A stretch of DNA of 64,000 nt from Cymodocea nodosa (taxonomy: Eukaryota; Streptophyta; Magnoliopsida; Alismatales; Cymodoceaceae). Made by a program: the position numbers and the translations under genes. This document shows, piece by piece, positions 43,600 through 55,649 of this stretch. A model generated the notes under the pieces. The model was not told the DNA's origin and made no database searches. It saw only the letters and a list, made by a program, of their open reading frames with translations. Position 1 is the stretch's first letter. The number at the start of each line of letters is the position of its first letter. The stretch is from assembly GCA_036874045.1 (NCBI GenBank), contig CM072338.1:13662501-13726500 (forward strand), read 5' to 3'.

Positions 43600-45429
43600 C
43601 AGAAAATGAAGAAAAATCTCGGAGGTGCACAAACACCTAGAAAATGACGAAAAGTTTTTCACCATTTTCCTTTCCGACGTTTTATGTCGTTTTCTGTATG
43701 CACAAACACTCCCTTAGACTATATAAGTCCTTTCTTCTTCATATAAGCTCATTCATCTCATGTGCTCTTGCTTTTATACTTAGGCCTACACTTAGTCTTA
43801 AAAGATTTATACTTTTACATGCCTACCAATTAAAACCTATTAGGAATAACCAAAAGGCTAAGTAACTTGGATGTACGAGGTATTTAATATTTTATGTAGT
43901 ATCTACGAAATGTTGTATTTCAATAGATTTCATGCGACATTTTATGTAGTATATTTGATTAATTTATGCTTACTTTTTATTTATAGCTCTTGAATTTGAT
44001 GGGTTGTAGATCTCAATTCGTAAAAATGCACTAAAAGTTTTATTTCTAAAAAAAAATTATTATTAAAAATAAAATAAAAGTACTTGAAGTGTTAATCAAT
44101 TTTATTATTTTTTAATATAAAAATAATTATATGGAACTTGAGGTTAAAGACATTAATATACAACTTTCTTTCAAACCCTTGTAGATGCACAAAATTCCTA
44201 AATATTAAATATCATTATATTTCCATGAATGCAAAATATCCTTCAGAAGCAAAGTACTTTCAAGTTACTTTCTATTTTTCATTATTTTTTTTTACTTCTT
44301 ATGACTTTTTCTTTCTGCCAAATTTTAAATATACATACACTTGTTAAAAGAACTTTTGCTACGTAATGTTGCCCATTGTGAATGACGGACGGGTGTGATC
44401 GATTTCAAAAGTTCGATCGATTCAGAATCATATTTACTTTTCAAGTAGATTTCCATCGAAAGTTCTCCCACTTAGAGGTGTTCATGTTTAGTATGACTTT
44501 GCGTGGAAAGAAAGAATAATTCCTACCTAACGCAGGAGTCTTCCGTTCTCCGCCGGTGGACTTCGAAAGGTTGTGGAGAAAATAAAATATATATGTCTTC
44601 TCCCATTCCCCAATGATCGCAGACAAACTTCAATCGATATTTCAATCGGATGCAGACAAATTTTTGCATGGTGGGTGAGTTGTTCAGGTACGATGATCGT
44701 GCGTATTGAACAAAAGACAAAAGCAAGACCGGTGCCGAACAATCAAAAGATTCTTGGAACGAACGAATGAATGAATGAATGAATTCTGGTATCTCCCGCT
44801 TTGAACTTTTTTAAGAGCGTTTTGGTACTGCGGTTCTCACATTGTCTCCCTTTCTATTATTGCTCTCTATTTTTGTGAAATTGGTAAAAAGATATGCATA
44901 GAACAACACTACTCAATTGAGCTACCCATCGAGTAAAAACCATTCGGAAGAAAAACACCCATAGAAGTAAATAAATCTCAAATTCAACTCGGTGGAATTG
45001 GGGACCTCAAGGCCGATGTGGCGTGCTGGTTTTCCTTGAGCAGAGTCTGAACCACCAACCATCTAGACTGCACCTGGAAAACCCACGTTTTGACATTTAT
45101 TATGGTCAATAAGAAGAGTATGCATGGTAAGGAATCCAAAATATTTCAACAAAACCTTGGTAACGAAGACAACCATTACAGATCAAGGCAAATTATTATA
45201 TAGTAGTAGCATAAGGAAGAAATGCCTAAAACTCACATGTGTCCGTACAAACACTGAAGCACTCACTAATGTAACGGTAACACCACTATGTCACCACAGA
45301 CCAAGCAGATTTGAGGCCCTCATCCAACTCACAAGATTATTGAGGCTTTTTCTCGCAATCAAGTAAACCATAGCTACCAACAAGCTTTCATACCTCAATC
45401 AAAAAATGATGTAGCGATTTGCAGAGATC
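43600..45429. other. PGDH 3' flank, no gene recognised
   Basis: A GTGCACAAACACC / ATGCACAAACACTCCC pair (43627-43712) looks like MITE end sequence. A (GAAT)n run lies near 44762-44782. The last few hundred bases should include the PGDH 3' UTR. ORFs near 44441-44770 overlap on both strands and show no domain. Confidence 0.35.
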
Positions 45430-48400
45430 CTAAAGCTTGAGGTAGACAAACTCCTCAATAGCTGGTATGTCACCGATCTTCTTGAGAGCTGCATCGCTGG
45501 GTTCCTCATCCACACCAATTGCCATGACTGCATGTTTCCGAGGAGCAATCCTCCCCACACTCATAAAGCTCACGTTTACATTCTGCTCAGCCAAGATGGT
45601 CCCGACCATCCCAATCATACCAGGTTGATCAACTTGCCTGCAAAATAAAATGCTCCCTTCCAAGCTTACATCCATCTCAAAGGATCCTACCTTGGTTAGG
45701 TGGGGTATACCATCTTTAATCCTGCCTTCAACTACAATCTCTCCTCCCTCAGAGATGGCACTGGCAAATTTTGATTCCACATTTGCAATGTGAACCTGTA
45801 CAAACTCCAATGGAGACTCCGTGGTCCCATCCAAAAGAACTCTCTCTTCTGAGATCCTCATCCCCCTTTGCTTAGCACTGAAATCTGCATTCACAAGATT
45901 CACAAACACATCCGACACTGGTTCAATAAGGCCCTTCGTGATCATGGCACGGAGCAGTCGTGTGTCAAGATCATCAGGAGTTCTTGATGAAGCATAGGTG
46001 ACCTTCACAGATTTGACACCACCACCCCCTGCAACTAGCTGAACAGCCAGCCTACCGAGCTTCTCTGACAGCTCAACAAAGGGTGCAAGTTCTGATATCA
46101 CCTGCAAAATAAATGAAAACTCATTATAGAAATTTTAGCCTATCAAGCATTGACAATAAATGTTGGGTTTCCTTTGTACTCTTACTTTATAAGAGTGCAA
46201 TCATAACTTGAGAAATGAGTTCCTCTAAGAGTCTAGATCCAATATTGATACTAAAACTCAACATGTCCTTTAGACAACCTATTTTTCTATTCAAGGCAGG
46301 AAAACACAAATCCTATTGATGCCTGTTGGAATATAAGAAATAGGTGGAAGTTGCATTACATCCATAAGTAATTAAGACCTTTATATATAAAAGCTACATA
46401 AAAAAGACAAACATCACTCTAATAATGTAGGATTAAACCTACTTACAATATAAATAACCCTAACACATTATTTATTCTCACACTTCCCCTTAAGATGAAG
46501 TATCCAACTTGCAACAGGCTTAAGAACAACTAAACAGAAATAGCAAGAAATAACAAATATATAAATTAATGAAAACCAATTGTTATAAGTAACAACAAGG
46601 AGTAGTAGTAGTGAACCTTTAATCATGTGAAGGCAGTAACAATGTTGACACCTTGTATTTAACATCTAGAATTATGAATCAAGTAATGTCTGACTTTACT
46701 TCCTCACGTGACTTCTTTGATAATCACGTGTTTGTCTATTAATCATGTGTGTCCCTTATTGCATATTACTGCGTGTTCATGGTTCATTAATCACGGGTTC
46801 ATTTGTTGGTTGCCACATGTTTACTTGTTGCCACCTATCCATTATGCACGTGGACCTTTGTTGTTTCCGCTTCATGTTTGCCCTATATCATTCCATCAAC
46901 TTGTCACTGTTTGATCATAGATTCCTGACATATATACTTCCACGTGTTTTTGACTAATCCACTAACCAATGGGAGAGTGCAAACACAAGGGAAATTGTTT
47001 GGAATCGTGGGTTTGAAAGTCCAAAACTCTCAGGATTTTTTCCAATGTGCCCTGTCGGATTTCCAAAAATTTATCCAATATGTTGTGATATATTTCCAGA
47101 AATTCATCTGATATGCTAGGATGGAATTTCCGGATATTTATCTGGTGTTCCATGCTAGACTTCCAAATTTCAAAAGGTGGACTTCCAGAAATGGCCACTC
47201 AATATTCTAAATTGCAAATAACAATGCTTTGGAAGGTTCCCCAGTTGAGTTGTGCCACATGTCATACCTGAAGGTGGTTCTTTCCAACTATCATTTCCAC
47301 ATCACTTATAACAATCATTTTCCACATCACTCTGTTCATAATCATAATTCTTTGTTGAATATTATGTTTTGACAATATGTACAAATATAAATAATTATAT
47401 TTAATCAATTAATTTTGTTGTTTGAGAAAGTAAATTAAGAACATCGATTAATATAGAAAAAATTTAAAGTTATATACTTGTCTATAATATAAATGGATTT
47501 AGATTGTGTGCTTTGAATGTATGTCTATCATGTGTTTGGACAAGTTTGTATTTTCAGTTTCTAGATCCTTGTTTTTAGGATTATTGTGGTCCATGTTTGA
47601 GTAAGTTATTACTGTGAGTGTGGAATTGGTGTTTAATGTTAATCGTTTACAAATTTGTATGTAAGGTTTTTGATAAGATGAAAAAAATATATTGTCTTTC
47701 CTTTATATTGGTTAACTCTTTTCTTGATGGTTAACTCTTGATTCAACAATTAAATTTTTAAAATTTTTATTATCGATTTCTCTTCAATCTGGTATCAAAG
47801 CATTGGATGATTTAGATGAATGCAGATTCAACTTTTAGCCAACTAAATTGTCTCATGTTTGATGATGAAAACCATCAACACTGGTTTGTTTGAATGCAAG
47901 CCTACCTTGAAGGCCTTGATTTTGGGAGGTCGTTGAATAGAATTATCTAAACAGTCATTTTCCACATCATCTCTATGTCACTATACACATGGCTATGCCA
48001 TGTCACCCAATTTTTGCAACGACCATCCACCATCTTAGAATAAAACTACCATGTCAAAACACGCTTACATTTCACTAATCAAAGCCCTCCAATTCACTAA
48101 TCAAAACACACTTACACTTACATTTTCTAAAGAAGTTGAAAGTTGAAGCTAGTAGAAGTATTTTGAACAGTGACAGTTAGAGTACACTCTATCTAGCTAG
48201 AAATCTAACTTACAGAAGTAGAACTAAGCATGTCAAAGTCAAATATCACTTTGTAAGGGAGTTGGCTAAAGAGGAAAATCTAATTTTGTAGAAGATACCA
48301 GATACAAAAAATCCAATAGAGATGATGACCAAAACTGTTAGTGTGCAAAAACTAAGGCTATGTGCAACCTTAGTGAGTCTCCAATGAATGTGAAAAAGAG

Positions 48401-51400
48401 ACTAATAGGTGTTTTTCTTTCTTACTGTTTAGATGTCACAAATAGGAGTCATATAGATTAATGGAACAGGTGTTGCATTTTGAGTATTTTTCCAAATGAG
48501 AGATTATTAAGAGTGTAGAGGAAATACTCTACAGTCACGTGCAATTGTGCAGGAAATGCTCAAGAAATTGGTCAATTTTAGCTAAGCATTTGTCTATTTA
48601 TAAGCTGAAGTATTTGACATTTCTTAGATAGTTTGTAAAGTCACATGAGTGACTTAAGTCAACATGTGATGAAGTTCAGACAATTAAGACTTAAGTTTTC
48701 GAGAAAGCTCAATGGGTTAAAACTTATGTCTTCATAAGGTACAAAGAGTCAAACCATGAAACATTCATGGAGTTTAGCTGAAGACCATGAAGGTCCAGAG
48801 AGTTAGGGTCTATGTCTCTGATGGTCTATAAGGTTTGGTTGAACATTACGCTGTAAGTCTGATGAGTTTACCCTTGAGTCTCCATTTCTATCTAAAGATT
48901 CTTCATGGCACTTGCACTCATTTATAACAAACTCTATGTTATAAATAGGGTTGTAATCTCACTTCTAAGGTGTGTGCCGCTATTGTTTCATTGTATAAGA
49001 TAAGAGAAAGAAAAAGAAATACCATCAACACTTGTAGATGTAGACCTTTGTGTTGAACTATGTAAATCTATTTCGTTTGGGTAATTGCATCTTTCTCTCC
49101 TTCTACGGCGTTCATCTTTTTCAATTTCCATTTGTCCTTTGTTGATAGAAGATTAAAAAAGAAAAGGTCTAGAGCAAAATGCTGAATGGAGTTGTTGTTC
49201 AACAAGGAAATTTCAATTCCTTTCAAAGAAATCATCACTACACTCACTCTCCTCTTCTATAATTTTTTAGGTCCAAATCTTCTCATCTCTTTTATTTCAT
49301 CCTTTGTGAGTTAAGTTGATTCACTTTTCTCATCTTTTCTTACATAAGCCTCACATTATTCTTAATCCTAATTAAGTATAAGCCAACCATTAAGTGAGAA
49401 TTATAGCAACTTGCATCCATTTAAGATTAACTAAGAAGTCAAACAATTCAAGCTTATATAGGGCATCTAACATCTTCCCTTTGTATACCTAAAATAGTCA
49501 TCCAAACTCATAATTTGCAGACCACACCTCATCCTTACACTTAGGAGACATTCTCCTTACATAGTTTTTCCTAGTTTTTCTCTAATAAAACTAAGTGATG
49601 CCTCCTCTCTTCTTTTCCTCTTTTTTCTTGTACTGGGAAGAATTAGAATTGTCATAGTAGAGGTTCTCGTCAACTTTATCATTTTCAACATTACAACAGT
49701 AGAAAACCTTCAATCACGTGAAAGTAATAATAGAGTAATCTAAGATAAATCTTAGAAGAACTAATCTCAAAAAGTAGTAGAATAATCATTAGATGATATA
49801 ATTTGAGGCAATATAATAGATAAATGCATGATCCATCCTTAGAAAATAGGTAAATAGATGTAATCTACCTCAAGATTTTTTCTGATTTTTTTAAATACTT
49901 CCACTATTTTTTAAATATATATATATTTTTCTTTTTTTTTAACTTCCACCATATATATATTCTCTCTTTTTTTCTCTCTTTCGTCCTCTCTTCTTATAAA
50001 AACATTTGAAAAGACTGAAATAGACAGTGTAGCATGAGAGCTAGGTCTTGTGCAAGAGTGTGGGAGGGAGAAGGCATAAGTGATATTATTGGCATAGGTG
50101 GGCCAACCAAAGCCCTTATCGACAATGAAAATGGGCAATGCAGGGGTGGACAGTAGTAATATGTAGTGGTTGGGATAGGAAAACAGACGTAGATGAGAGT
50201 GGTGGCAACTTCAACAAGCACTGCTAACAATAGTGGTTGAGAGGGAGAAAGGTGGCAGTTAGGGTTTCCCTCCTCCCTACCTAAATTTTTTATACTTAGT
50301 AGACCGTCAGAATCTAAGATCTAATATCATATTGGAATATAAGAAATGAGTGGAAGTTATATTACATTCATAAGTAAATAAAATCTCTATATATAGAGGT
50401 TACATAAAAGAGACAAACATCACTTTAACAGTGAGACTAAACTCACTTACAATACAAATAACCATAATATATTATTTACCCTCACAATGCCAATTGCAGA
50501 AGCTAATATTTTCATTTCCGTTTGTGAATACATATACTGTATTTTTCTTTTTTCAAAACTGAGGAAGTAACTCAGGTAATCTCGGCATACCTCAGCAGGT
50601 ACCATTGGTGCATTTACAGCAGTAGCAGCAAGTTCCCCTTTCAATGCACCAACAACAGCTTCTGCAATTTCAAGAGCAACTCCTTCCTGGATGTTAAATT
50701 CAAATGCAAAGAATTAATTTGGAAAATAGAAGAGAAAACAAATTCATAATTACATATGATGTAACATCAACACACTTGAGCTTCAATAGTGCTAGCACCA
50801 AGATGTGGCGTCACGGTAACTTTCTCATGCAGAACCAATTTACAATCAGCAGCAGGAGGTTCTTCTGTGAAGACATCAAGGGCAGCCTGTTGATCAGGAA
50901 AGAAATTCAAGAAAGTGTGAATGCCAGATTAGTTGAATGATTCATGAATTGTATGCTTAAGACCAATGACACTGAGAAGTGACGTGAAACCTGTGCAACA
51001 ACACCAGAATCTAGTGCTCTAACCAGAGCATCTTCATCTATGACACCACCACGAGCAACATTTACTATCCTTACTCCCTTCTTCATCTTAGAAAAAGCAT
51101 TGTCATTGAGAATCTTTGATGTTGAAGGTGTAAGTGGCATGTGTAATGAGATAAAATCTGCACTGGATAGAGCCTCATCAAAGGTTACTAAGTCCACTCC
51201 TATTGCCCGAGCACGGTCAGCAGAGGCATATGGGTCATGGGAAATCACATGCATCCCCATCCCCTTGGCACGTCTTGCAACTTCGGATCCTACTTTGCCA
51301 AAACCCATCACAGCAAGTGTCTTGCCAACAAGTGACACACCAACATATTTGCTCCGCAACCACTTTCCTGAATTTAAATGGAAAGAAAAAAGAGAGGATA

Positions 51401-52539
51401 AGTGTTAAATTTCAAATAAAAACATGAAAAAGAAATAAGATCAAAGTTCTTGATTCAGAAATTATACAGAGGTTTATGTATCTAGATTTAAGTATGTGAT
51501 GGGTTTAGACAATTAGGAAATCACTCCATCGGTTCAAACATTCATGTAACAAAAGGGTAGAAATAAATTTTACAGCATGAATGTTTCATAAGAAATACTC
51601 TAGAAATCACTCCATTAAGGAATAAGAACCAACATCCACTATTCTAGATCACTAAACAACAAGCATAGAGAATACGAAGGTTTTGCACGGTTGCATGAAC
51701 GATATTTGCCGAAAAAGGAGATCAAAGAAAGGTTCTCAGCCGGAGGATTCTGTGGATTGTGCTGAAGCAACGACAATGCAGCAACCATCATTCACATAGA
51801 TCAAACTCAGATGGCAGGCAGAGTCAAAAAAAATATCACAATTCGCAGTCACGATCTACTTAAAACATGAAGGTTATTATTAACTTTTTTGTAAACAGCA
51901 ACAATAAGGAGGAGGAGGAGGAGGAGGAAAGAGACCTGCTTTTAGCGAAGCGTCAGCCTGGGCAACGTTACGGGCCATGGCAACGAGTAGAGCGATGCCG
52001 TGCTCTGCAGCGGCAACAGTGTTGGCGGTAGGGGCATTGACGACGAGGCAGCCATGCTCGGTGGCGGCAGACAGATCGACATTGTCGATGCCGACGCCTG
52101 CTCTGCCGACGACGCGGAGCCTGCCGTCGGCGGACTCGAACACGTCGCGGGTGACCTTGGTGCCGCTGCGGACGATGAGGGCATCGCAGAGGGAGATCTT
52201 GGTGCAGAGCTCCTGGGGGGAGAGGTTATAGGAGCAGTCGACGTTGGCGAAGGACTTAAGGAGGTCGAGGCCGGCGGCGCCCAGCTTCTCAGCTACGAGA
52301 ACCGTGGGCTTGGGTTCCGTCGCGGGCGAGGACTGAGCGAGGATCCGGCGACGGGGAGAGGGGCGAGGGAGAACGGGAAGGTGGTGAGGGTGGCGGTAGA
52401 TAAGCGCACCACGGGCAAGGCCTGTTCTGGTGATTGTGGGGAAGAGGCCATGCGGATGTGGTGGAGGGCGGGATCGGAGGTCGGACGGGAGGGAGGCGAC
52501 CGTCATGGCAACCTTGCTCGCCGCCGCTGTCGCCGCCAT
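45430..52539 (-). CDS. PGDH: D-3-phosphoglycerate dehydrogenase, plastid-targeted, 5 exons
   Basis: Catalyses NAD-dependent oxidation of 3-phosphoglycerate to 3-phosphohydroxypyruvate, the first step of plastid serine synthesis. Exons on the minus strand: 52539-51936, 51367-50991, 50886-50776, 50686-50591, 46101-45430. All have GT-AG borders with consistent phases, about 619 residues, normal for the plant enzyme. Residues 1 to about 70 form a Ser/Arg/Pro-rich plastid transit peptide. The substrate domain follows ([26 protein letters not shown]). The Rossmann motif GFGKVG is at 223-228. Catalytic residues are Arg307 ([13 protein letters not shown]), Glu336 (EEPP) and His355 (HLGAST). The C-terminus holds the intervening domain and a regulatory ACT domain ([17 protein letters not shown]). 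The start at 52539 (MAATAAA) is preferred over an in-frame ATG at 52596 because it gives a typical transit peptide. It appears intact. Confidence 0.95.
46324..50486 (-). mobile_element. Copia-type element with short LTRs in the last PGDH intron
   Basis: LTRs of about 158 bp (46324-46482 and 50330-50486) are alike throughout (GGAATATAAGAAAT, ACATAAAA-AGACAAACATCACT, CTCACA end). A perfect 5-bp duplication ATGCC flanks them (46319-46323 and 50487-50491). The minus strand shows a polypurine tract (AAGGGGAAG) before the 3' LTR and a decayed Met-tRNA primer site beside the 5' LTR. No gag-pol frame of its own is recognisable. Inside it lies a plus-strand copia relic (47790 to about 48390). It sits in a 4.5-kb intron between 50590 and 46102. 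Confidence 0.8.
47790..48390 (+). mobile_element. Nested plus-strand copia relic
   Basis: A primer-site-like TGGTATCAAAGC (47790-47801) is followed by gag-like sequence ([22 protein letters not shown]; about 47820-47930). Further on is an RNase H end ([16 protein letters not shown], then NPIEMMTK; about 48230-48340). Almost all of pol between them is missing. It is opposite in orientation to the element that contains it. Confidence 0.55.
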
Positions 52540-55500
52540 TTGCGTTGGTGGAGGATGGTGAGTCCGGGAGCTGGCAGAACAGTGATGGCAGTGCAATGCC
52601 CTGGTGCCTTGGCCTTTTATTGGCGCGCGCCCCTGGTTGTGACCAAACCCACCGGCGCCCCCCTCGAAAGGGTTGTCGGACGCCCCTCCGCTGTTTTTTT
52701 TACATGTCGTGTGTATATATTTATTTTAGAAAACTTTATCCGGAAAAAGAATACTTTATATGTTTTACCTTTTTAAAAAATAAAAAATAAAAAAAATTTA
52801 AAAATTTAAAAATTTAAAAATGTTATAATGATGCTAACCTGGTTAAGTAGGAAATGAAAAAATGGCATCTTATCAGAAGGAAAATATTTAAATTTTGTTC
52901 TTCCCTGCAGGCACAACAAACAAGTGATTTTCATATCTCGGGTTAACAATTTTTCCATTTATTTTACTCGGATATCTTCCAAAACATAAGTAGTATACCA
53001 TATATATATATATACATACATACATGGTATGTACACTTCTCATGACTATTTATTTACAAGGATATTACGGTCATAATTCTTATGTTTATTAATATTTCCC
53101 AGACACGGATTGAGGTTGGTGGTGGGCTGTGTGTTTGGTGAGATTCCAATTGTGATCCCATTTAAGTAGACATCGTCGTCGTCAAATCAAATCTAATACT
53201 TAATGTACGATGATTTTGGTGGAATTAGAACCACCTCCTCTCGTAGGCTTCTTCAATGCAAACTACCTTACCATAGGATGGAATAAACTTTTAGTTGCAA
53301 GATAAGCTCGACGAGAGACAGAAATGGAAATGGAATAAACTCAATTAATGTCACACGTTGGTTGGTCGAGAGAAGAGGTGAAATGGTAAAAAAATTAATA
53401 ATGATGGTAAAACTCAAATACTTACCGCATTAAATAGAATTAAAGAAATTTTTTTAAAAAAACCACCAAAGACATCCGACATCCTTGAGAGAGGTGTTGT
53501 GTCTATTGAAAAATGATAAAAAGAAAATAACAGAATGTGAAATACATGTATTTGTATATAAAATAGAAAATAACGAAAAATCATAAAATATAAAATATAT
53601 ATGTTTATTCATAAAATAAAAATATTAAAATTAATAAATTAAATATTTTTTGTATTTATCTATAAAATAGAGAATAATAAAATTTATTATAGATAATATA
53701 AGATAAAGTCATTTGTAATAATTATTACAACGTAAAATATATTTTATATATCTTTATTGTTACACATATCTCTCGTAATATTAATTCTCATCTAGTAAAG
53801 ATAAATAATTTCTATATCAAAATTACATGTTGTTAATATATTATGTGATAATTTATTTATTTTTTCTTTTATTTTTCATCAATTTTAGATATGAGAATGT
53901 CGAAAAATGAAAAAAAAAATTTCCTATACATCAAAGAAAAATAGTGAAAAATGATGAAAAATCATTTAATATATAAATACTTAAAAAATTTCTATTATTT
54001 TCTTTTTTTACTATTTTTTTTTTTTTTTAAGTACACAAACACTCTCGTAAGGTTAAAAACAAGCCAGTGAAGAAGAGATTGAACCATTATTTTCAAAAGA
54101 CAGCAAGCACGTGCACAAGACACCAACCAGCTGTGTAAGTACGTAGAATATGTGTGAGAAAAGAAAAAAAAAAGATTTAAGGGATCGATGGATTATCAAG
54201 GCGAAGTTAAATCAAACCCACAGATTTTGAATCCTTTGAAGTAGATCGACTTAATTTAGAGGTGCACGGTTAAACTAGAGCGAGGTGTCTGATCTGCGAA
54301 GAGATTGAAGGAGAGAAGGCACCCAGGTTACAAGATCAGACAGACTGCACATGCATGGAAAAGGATGTTGGACCATACAACATTATTTTTATAAGTATAC
54401 ATACAAGAAGAGCATCTCTCACGGTGTAGATTGATGGATCTAATTAAATCACAACAAGCTTTTATAACTCAAATGAATACATGCAAAGCCAATTAATGAT
54501 CAACACAGCCACCGACCACATGTCCATTGCCGACTTGCTTGATTGACTTAAATGGGAATTGTCCAAAGGACTTTGACTAAATTGAAATATTTTGCCCATC
54601 ATTGCGCAAATAGGAAAACAAACTTGTACGCTTAATTAATTACCCTCAGCTTAAAATGGTACACACTGCCGACATGCACCCCCTTTAATAAACAACGATA
54701 ACCAAAAGATGGAAGTAGACCATGCATGAGCAAATCATACAATTGAAAACCACCACAAGGTGCTACGATCAATCATTTATTATGAAGCTTTCAGTAATTA
54801 ACCAGGACGGTTCGGTTCGGTAAAACAATTTGAATTCATAAAACCATCCAATTCTTTCTTTAATTTCATTCTTATCAATGTTACAGTTGCCACTTGTGCA
54901 ACGCACAATGTTTATTCAGGATAACAGGGACTGCTAATTTTAACAGCACAAAATTAACGCTAGTCTAGACGTTCTATCAAAATGGCAAATTAGTAGAAAC
55001 CAGAAGAAAACACGGCATATATAGTTAACAAATCAAAAAATAGCTATTACTAGAATTCTGAGTGTTGATTTTTTGTGCATGGTTCCAAAATCTTACTTAA
55101 ACAATTGCAAAACGACAGATTCTAAGGAAATCAGGTCCTTATTTTGCATGGTATTCATTTTTTCATAATTCCAATTCACCTGAACATACATACCACCGTT
55201 GAGCTAAAACAACCATCACCAATACTAATCCTTATAGCTGGTCCTCATCCACTTAGGTTCATCAATTACCATTCCATCGTTTAATTCTTTACAAACAAAA
55301 GAACGAAATGATTCTGCTTCATTACAAAACCCTACCTAATCCCATTTGACCATACCTTCAGCATACCAAGCACAACCTAGTGCATTGCACTGAACAAACA
55401 GTCTTCATTAACTAATGCATATTGTTCAATTGTTGAGGAGTTATCTTTACAAGTGGAATGTAACTAGACAAAAAATAAAATCATACGAAACAACTACGTA

Positions 55501-55649
55501 CCATGTTCCTTCCCTATCGTTTAATCCCGTCAATCAAAAAGCCTCCAGAGTTGTCTTCAGTCAATCACACACAAGGAGAGGACTTGGGTGATGTACATAC
55601 CACTCAAATAGCAAGTACACCATATGGTGGGCTTGTACATGTGAAATTG
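52540..55649. other. Region between PGDH and DCL, no gene
   Basis: Holds the PGDH promoter and 5' flank (52540-52800, GC-rich then AT-rich). A (TA)n/(CATA)n stretch lies at 52999-53024. A candidate MITE lies at 53484-54048. Nothing coding was recognised. Confidence 0.4.
53484..54048. mobile_element. Candidate AT-rich MITE
   Basis: About 565 bp, very AT-rich. Its ends are imperfect inverted repeats: left GAGAGAGGTGTTGTGT and, read in reverse complement, right GAGAGTGTTTGTGTAC. Both are followed by an A-rich tract and AAAAGAAAATAA. There is no coding capacity. No convincing target duplication was seen, so this is tentative. Confidence 0.35.

Noticed and set aside
52000..52776. 258-codon plus-strand ORF over PGDH exon 1
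   Set aside because: It is an antisense shadow of the GC-rich exon, with Gly/Arg/Val-rich composition and no domain. The minus strand encodes conserved PGDH.
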